A stretch of DNA of 64,000 bases, from NCBI RefSeq assembly GCF_900182695.1, contig NZ_FXTK01000001.1, positions 124,001-188,000 of the forward strand, in the 5' to 3' direction. The notes below the pieces were generated by a model. The model had not been told where the DNA came from and made no database searches. It saw nothing but the letters and a program-made list of their open reading frames with translations. The DNA comes from Paracoccus laeviglucosivorans. Lineage in GTDB: Bacteria > Pseudomonadota > Alphaproteobacteria > Rhodobacterales > Rhodobacteraceae. This document shows, piece by piece, positions 60,191 to 64,000 of the stretch. Position numbers and translations under genes: made by a program. Position 1 is the first letter of the stretch. The number at the start of each line of letters is the position of its first letter.

Positions 60191-60700
60191 ATGACGATGA
60201 CCCGGACCAGCTTTGACAAGAACGATCTGCTGGCCTGCGCCCGCGGAGAGCTGTTCGGCCCCGGCAATGCGCAACTGCCCGAACCGCCGATGCTGATGAT
60301 GGATCGGATCACCGACATCTCGGCCGATGGCGGCCTGCATGGCAAGGGCCATGTCGTGGCGGAATTCGACATCACCCCCGACCTGTGGTTCTTTTCCTGC
60401 CACTTCCCCGGCAATCCGATCATGCCGGGTTGCCTTGGCCTTGACGGGCTGTGGCAGCTGACCGGCTTCAATCTGGGCTGGCGCGGCTGGCAGGGTCGCG
60501 GCTACGCGCTGGGTGTCGGCGAGGTGAAGCTGACCGGCATGGTCCGCCCCGACCGCAAGATGCTGCGCTATTACGTCGATTTCACCAAGGCCGTGCAGAC
60601 CCGCCGTCTGACCATGGGTGTGGCCGATGGCCGCGTCGAGGCGGATGGCGAAGTCATCTACCAAGTCAAGGATATGAAGGTCGCGCTGTCGGAAAGCTGA
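60191..60700 (+). CDS. fabA: 3-hydroxydecanoyl-ACP dehydratase/isomerase
   Basis: A 169-residue hot-dog-fold enzyme that dehydrates 3-hydroxydecanoyl-ACP and isomerises the product, starting unsaturated fatty-acid synthesis. The active-site pair is H71 in [15 protein letters not shown] and D85 in LGLDGLWQL. The start MTMTRTSF has GGAGACC upstream; the frame is open earlier. fabB follows 40 bases later. Confidence 0.97.
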   Translation: MTMTRTSFDKNDLLACARGELFGPGNAQLPEPPMLMMDRITDISADGGLHGKGHVVAEFDITPDLWFFSCHFPGNPIMPGCLGLDGLWQLTGFNLGWRGWQGRGYALGVGEVKLTGMVRPDRKMLRYYVDFTKAVQTRRLTMGVADGRVEADGEVIYQVKDMKVALSES

Positions 60701-60740
60701 TTTCGCTTCGGTTCCGTGCAACGAATTCAGGAGAACGCCC

Positions 60741-61970
60741 ATGCGCCGCGTCGTCGTCACCGGTCTCGGGATCGTTTCCAGCATTGGAAACGACCGCAAC
60801 GAAGTTCTTGCCTCGCTGAAAGCAGGCAAATCCGGCATCACCGCCAATGAAGACATGAAGGAATACGGCTTCCGCAGCCAGGTCGCCGGTGCGGTCAAGC
60901 TGGACATCAAGGAAGCCGTGGACAAGCGCATCCTGCGCTTCATGGGTCCGGGTGCGGCCTATGCCTATATCGCGATGGAACAGGCGATCCGCGATGCGGG
61001 CCTGACCGAAGCCGAGGTGGTGAACCCCCGCACCGGCCTGATCGCCGGATCGGGCGGGCCTTCGACCTCCAGCATGTTCGCGGCGCATCAAACGGTGCTG
61101 TCGTCCGGCTCGCCCAAGCGGATCGGGCCGTTCGCGGTGCCGAAATGCATGTCCTCGACCATCTCGGCGAACCTGTCGACGGCCTATAAGATCAAGGGCG
61201 TGAACTATTCGATCACCTCGGCCTGCTCGACCTCGCTGCACTGCATCGGCAATGCGGCCGAACAGATCGCGATGGGCCGGCAAGACGTGATGTTCGCAGG
61301 CGGGGCCGAGGAACTGGACTGGACGCTGTCCTGCCTGTTCGACGCGATGGGCGCGATGTCGTCGAAATACAATGACCAGCCAGAGAAAGCCTCGCGCGCG
61401 TTCGATGCGAACCGCGACGGCTTCGTCATCTCCGGCGGCGGCGGCATCGTCGTGCTTGAGGAACTGGAACACGCCAAGGCGCGCGGTGCCAAGATCTATG
61501 CCGAAGTGACGGGCTATGCCGCGACCTCGGACGGACATGACATGGTGGCCCCGTCCGGCGAAGGCGGCGAACGGGCGATGCGTCTGGCGCTGGAAACCCT
61601 GCGCGACGGTCGCAAGGTCAGCTATATCAACGCCCACGGCACCTCGACGCCAGTGGGCGATGTGGGCGAAGTGCAGGCCGTGCGCCGCGTCTTTGGCGAA
61701 GGTTCGACCCCGGTGATTTCCTCGACCAAGTCGATGACAGGCCACAGCCAGGGAGCCACCGGCGCGCAAGAGGCGATCTATTGCCTGCTGATGCTGGAAA
61801 ACGACTTCATCGCGCCCTCGATCAACGTCGATACGCTGGACCCCGCCATTCACGCCGGGGAAATCGCAACAAGCCTTGTCGAAAATGCCGGATTGGATAC
61901 GGTAATGACCAATTCATTCGGTTTCGGCGGCACCAACGGCTCGATGCTGCTGTCCAGATTTAACGGATAA
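60741..61970 (+). CDS. fabB: 3-ketoacyl-ACP synthase I
   Basis: A 409-residue condensing enzyme needed with FabA for unsaturated fatty acids. The catalytic triad is C162 in [11 protein letters not shown]299 in [11 protein letters not shown] and H335 in [11 protein letters not shown], the Cys-His-His type of KAS I/II. Its association with fabA identifies it as FabB, not FabF. It is preceded by CAGGAGAA and ends six bases before fabI. Confidence 0.97.
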   Translation: MRRVVVTGLGIVSSIGNDRNEVLASLKAGKSGITANEDMKEYGFRSQVAGAVKLDIKEAVDKRILRFMGPGAAYAYIAMEQAIRDAGLTEAEVVNPRTGLIAGSGGPSTSSMFAAHQTVLSSGSPKRIGPFAVPKCMSSTISANLSTAYKIKGVNYSITSACSTSLHCIGNAAEQIAMGRQDVMFAGGAEELDWTLSCLFDAMGAMSSKYNDQPEKASRAFDANRDGFVISGGGGIVVLEELEHAKARGAKIYAEVTGYAATSDGHDMVAPSGEGGERAMRLALETLRDGRKVSYINAHGTSTPVGDVGEVQAVRRVFGEGSTPVISSTKSMTGHSQGATGAQEAIYCLLMLENDFIAPSINVDTLDPAIHAGEIATSLVENAGLDTVMTNSFGFGGTNGSMLLSRFNG

Positions 61971-61976
61971 GAACAG

Positions 61977-62765
61977 ATGTCGGATTTGATGAAGGGTAAG
62001 CGCGGCCTTGTCATGGGGGTCGCGAACGATCGTTCGATCGCTTGGGGCATTGCCAAAGCACTGGCCGATCAGGGCGCGGAACTGGCCTTTTCCTATCAGG
62101 GCGATGCATTCGGCAAGCGGGTCGAGCCGCTGGCTGCCAGCGTCGGGTCGGATCTGCTGCTGGACGTGGATGTGAACGACGACGCCTCGCTTGATGCGGC
62201 ATTCGCGCAGTTGACCGAACGCTGGGGCAAGCTGGACTTTCTGGTCCATGCCATCGCGTTTTCCGACAAGAACGAACTTACGGGCCGTTTCGTCGACACC
62301 TCGCGCGAAAATTTCAAGAATTCGCTGACGATTTCCTGCTATTCGCTGATCGAGGTGGCACGTCGCGCGGCCCCGCTGATGCGCGAAGGCGGCTCGATCA
62401 TCACGCTGACCTATGGCGGCTCGAACCGGGTGACGCCGTTCTATAACGTCATGGGCGTGGCCAAGGCAGCGCTTGAATCGGCGGTGCGCTATCTGGCCAA
62501 CGACCTTGGCCCCGACGGCATCCGTGTCAATGCGATCAGCCCCGGCCCGATGAAGACGCTGGCAGGCGCAGCCATCGGCGGCGGCCGCAAGACCTATCGC
62601 CACACCGAGGCGAACGCCCCCCTGCGCGCCAATGCCACGCTTGAGGCGATTGGCGGCACGGCGGTCTGGCTGTGTTCGGACTGGGGCGCCTGCACGACAG
62701 GCGAGACCGTGCTGGTCGATGGCGGCTATCACGTCCTTGGAATGCCGCAGTCGGAAAACCTGTAA
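61977..62765 (+). CDS. fabI: Enoyl-ACP reductase, copy 2
   Basis: A 262-residue FabI in the fabA-fabB operon. It has KRGLVMGVANDRSIAWGIAK, SYQGD, the catalytic YNVMGVAK and GPDGIRVNAISPGPMKTLAG. It is clearly paralogous to the copy at 13912-14739 but diverges in the middle (SLTISCYSLIEVARRAAPLM against ISVYSFTAVARRAAAMM) and C-terminus. This copy is probably the housekeeping one because of its operon. Confidence 0.95.
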   Translation: MSDLMKGKRGLVMGVANDRSIAWGIAKALADQGAELAFSYQGDAFGKRVEPLAASVGSDLLLDVDVNDDASLDAAFAQLTERWGKLDFLVHAIAFSDKNELTGRFVDTSRENFKNSLTISCYSLIEVARRAAPLMREGGSIITLTYGGSNRVTPFYNVMGVAKAALESAVRYLANDLGPDGIRVNAISPGPMKTLAGAAIGGGRKTYRHTEANAPLRANATLEAIGGTAVWLCSDWGACTTGETVLVDGGYHVLGMPQSENL

Positions 62766-62784
62766 AGGATAAAGGAGCCCCGCG

Positions 62785-63618
62785 ATGGATGTCAGACATT
62801 TCACCGCGGGGGACGGAACCCGTCTTGCCTATCGCGACCAGGGCCAAGGTATGGTGGTTCTGGCGCTGTCCGGGCTGACGCGCACGGGTCGGGATTTCGA
62901 CTATCTTGCGCCGCATCTGGACGGCGTGCGGCTGCTGCGCCCCGACTATCGCGGGCGCGGTCAGTCGGAATGGACGGGCGCGGCCAGCTATACCGTCCAG
63001 CAAGAGGCGCAGGACGCCATCGACCTGCTGGATCATCTGGATGTCGAACAGGCCGCCGTGCTGGGCACGTCGCGGGGTGGGATCATCGGCATGTATCTTG
63101 CCGCCACATCTCGCAATCGGCTGCATGGGCTGTGCCTGAACGATGTGGGGCCGATCCTGAACAAGCCGGGGCTGGCCAAGATCATGGATTATGTCGGGCG
63201 CAATCCCGTGGCGTCCAGCCATGCCGATCTGGCGCGCAAGCTGCCCAAGGTCATGCCCGAGTTTCGCAGTGTCCCGCCGGAACGCTGGCTGGCCGAGGCC
63301 AAACTGCATTACACCGAAACGGAAAACGGTCTTAGGATCACTTATGATCCGCAACTGCGCGAGGCGTTTCTATCAGCTTTCGAAGGGCCCGAGATCAACC
63401 TTTGGCCGCTTTTCGACGCGGCCCATGATCTGCCCCTGGCGCTGATCCGTGGCGGAAATTCCGATCTGCTGTCCGCCGAGGTCGCCGCCGAGATGTGCCA
63501 GCGTCGCCCCGACATGATCTTTGCAGAAGTTCCGGATCGCGGACATATCCCGTTTCTTGACGAACCCGAGGCGTTGGCCGCGATCCGCGCGTGGCTGGCG
63601 CTGATCCCCCAACCTTAA
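62785..63618 (+). CDS. Alpha/beta hydrolase
   Basis: A 277-residue alpha/beta-hydrolase-fold protein. The nucleophile elbow is GTSRGG (serine), the acid is probably in the GGNSDLLS segment, and the histidine is in DRGHIPFLDEPEA. The oxyanion region reads LSGLTRTG. Substrate unknown. It follows fabI by 19 bases with AAAGGAG before its start, and its stop overlaps the stop of a convergent lipoprotein gene. Confidence 0.9.
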   Translation: MDVRHFTAGDGTRLAYRDQGQGMVVLALSGLTRTGRDFDYLAPHLDGVRLLRPDYRGRGQSEWTGAASYTVQQEAQDAIDLLDHLDVEQAAVLGTSRGGIIGMYLAATSRNRLHGLCLNDVGPILNKPGLAKIMDYVGRNPVASSHADLARKLPKVMPEFRSVPPERWLAEAKLHYTETENGLRITYDPQLREAFLSAFEGPEINLWPLFDAAHDLPLALIRGGNSDLLSAEVAAEMCQRRPDMIFAEVPDRGHIPFLDEPEALAAIRAWLALIPQP

Positions 63619-63782
63619 TCGGCGGTTGCGGCACCCACGGTCGCACCCGCAACGGCACCCACCGGACCGGCCACGACGGCCCCGCCCAAACCGCCGGTCG
63701 CGGCGCGTTCGGTCGGGTTGTTCCCACAGGCCGCGACAGCCAGCATCATCCCGCCCAAAAGGGCGGCGCTCAGGTATTTCAT
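63615..63782 (-). CDS. Small glycine-zipper lipoprotein
   Basis: A 55-residue lipoprotein: signal MKYLSAALLGGMMLAVAACG with lipobox VAAC, then a Gly/Ala-rich segment (GGLGGAVVAGPVGAVAGATV) resembling glycine-zipper domains. No specific function is known. A GGGGAGAATGCC ribosome region precedes the ATG. Its stop overlaps the hydrolase stop by four bases. Confidence 0.72.
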   Translation of the reverse strand: MKYLSAALLGGMMLAVAACGNNPTERAATGGLGGAVVAGPVGAVAGATVGAATAD

Positions 63783-63861
63783 GGCATTCTCCCCAGATGC
63801 GGCAACACGCCGCTTATGGGGGAATGACGCCGGAAAGCGGCTTTTGGTTCCGTGACTTGGC

Positions 63862-64000
63862 TTACAGACCCGTCAGCTTTTGGCGCTGCACCACGTCCCA
63901 GACGATCTCTTGCATCCTGTGCGCGAGTTCGGGCGATGGTGCAGTCGCAGACGTGCCGTCCGCGCGTATCAGCTGGTTCGGCAACCCTACCGGGCTTTTG
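63862..64000 (-). CDS. C-terminal fragment of an unidentified protein (start beyond window)
   Basis: The last 45 codons of a gene that begins past the right edge; the frame is open to the edge and ends in TAA (final residues QRQKLTGL). The segment SPELAHRMQEIVWDVVQRQ looks helical. Too little is visible to name it. Only an imperfect stem (GCCGCT/AGCGGC, 63809-63842) lies between it and the lipoprotein gene. Confidence 0.55.
   Translation of the reverse strand, partial: KSPVGLPNQLIRADGTSATAPSPELAHRMQEIVWDVVQRQKLTGL

Overview
The window looks like core chromosome of a high-GC alphaproteobacterium of the family Rhodobacteraceae, most likely Paracoccus. The strongest pointer is a cytochrome c550-type gene (cycA) directly followed by the aa3 cytochrome c oxidase subunit I gene (ctaD). 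The CtaD reading frame has 558 codons and carries its ligands at the residue numbers familiar from P. denitrificans. Supporting signs are a LexA box of the alphaproteobacterial direct-repeat type (GAAC-N7-GAAC), lysC-ptsP linkage, a trpGDC-moaC-moeA-lexA run and fabA-fabB-fabI linkage. I see no rRNA, CRISPR array, insertion sequence, prophage or integration site.

Layout. 1-7.8 kb (minus strand): the potassium-responsive kdp region, with two tiny genes (a 26-codon ORF and kdpF), kdpA, kdpB, kdpC, an intrinsic terminator, then kdpD and the start of kdpE. 7.9-11.5 kb (minus): lysC and ptsP. 11.6-13.8 kb: a small charged ORF, tRNA-Pro, a DUF192 protein coupled to a double cold-shock-domain protein, and pdxH. 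13.9-16.3 kb (plus): fabI copy 1, a LysE exporter, xanthine phosphoribosyltransferase and a DUF2127 protein. 16.3-22.5 kb (minus): ppiD-trpE-SDR joined by one-base overlaps, then an aminotransferase and a Pro/Ala-rich protein. 22.6-28.1 kb (plus): trpG-trpD-ung-trpC-moaC-moeA and lexA. 28.2-33.6 kb (plus): dacA-like, tmk, holB, tatD, an MBL-fold hydrolase and an AEC transporter.

33.7-39.4 kb (minus): a five-gene polyamine-type ABC importer with two tandem substrate-binding proteins. 39.9 kb: tRNA-Leu. 40-43.8 kb (minus): metH. 43.9-47.5 kb (plus): lipB, cycA, ctaD and a DUF2244 protein. 47.6-53 kb: an MscS channel, a small membrane protein, a GcvT-type FAD oxidoreductase and a 2-hydroxyacid dehydrogenase. 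53-58.3 kb: an SH3 protein, a lipoprotein, an M3 peptidase, a MoeB/ThiF-like protein, dut, and infC with an apparent ATA start. 58.5-60 kb (plus): an Ala-rich anchored protein coupled to a protein of unknown function. 60.2-63.6 kb (plus): fabA-fabB-fabI copy 2 and an alpha/beta hydrolase. The window ends with a small lipoprotein gene and the 3' end of another minus-strand gene.

Most genes are tightly packed, with many ATGA, TGATG or TAATG stop-start overlaps. I do not see a clearly new multi-gene system. The most interesting signals are regulatory: a hairpin in the infC leader whose loop can pair with the Shine-Dalgarno/start region, repeats and a palindrome in the kdp control regions, stacked inverted repeats before cycA, and an inverted repeat before the FAD/GcvT gene. 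All functional calls come from reading the sequence and remembered family features; no database search was run.
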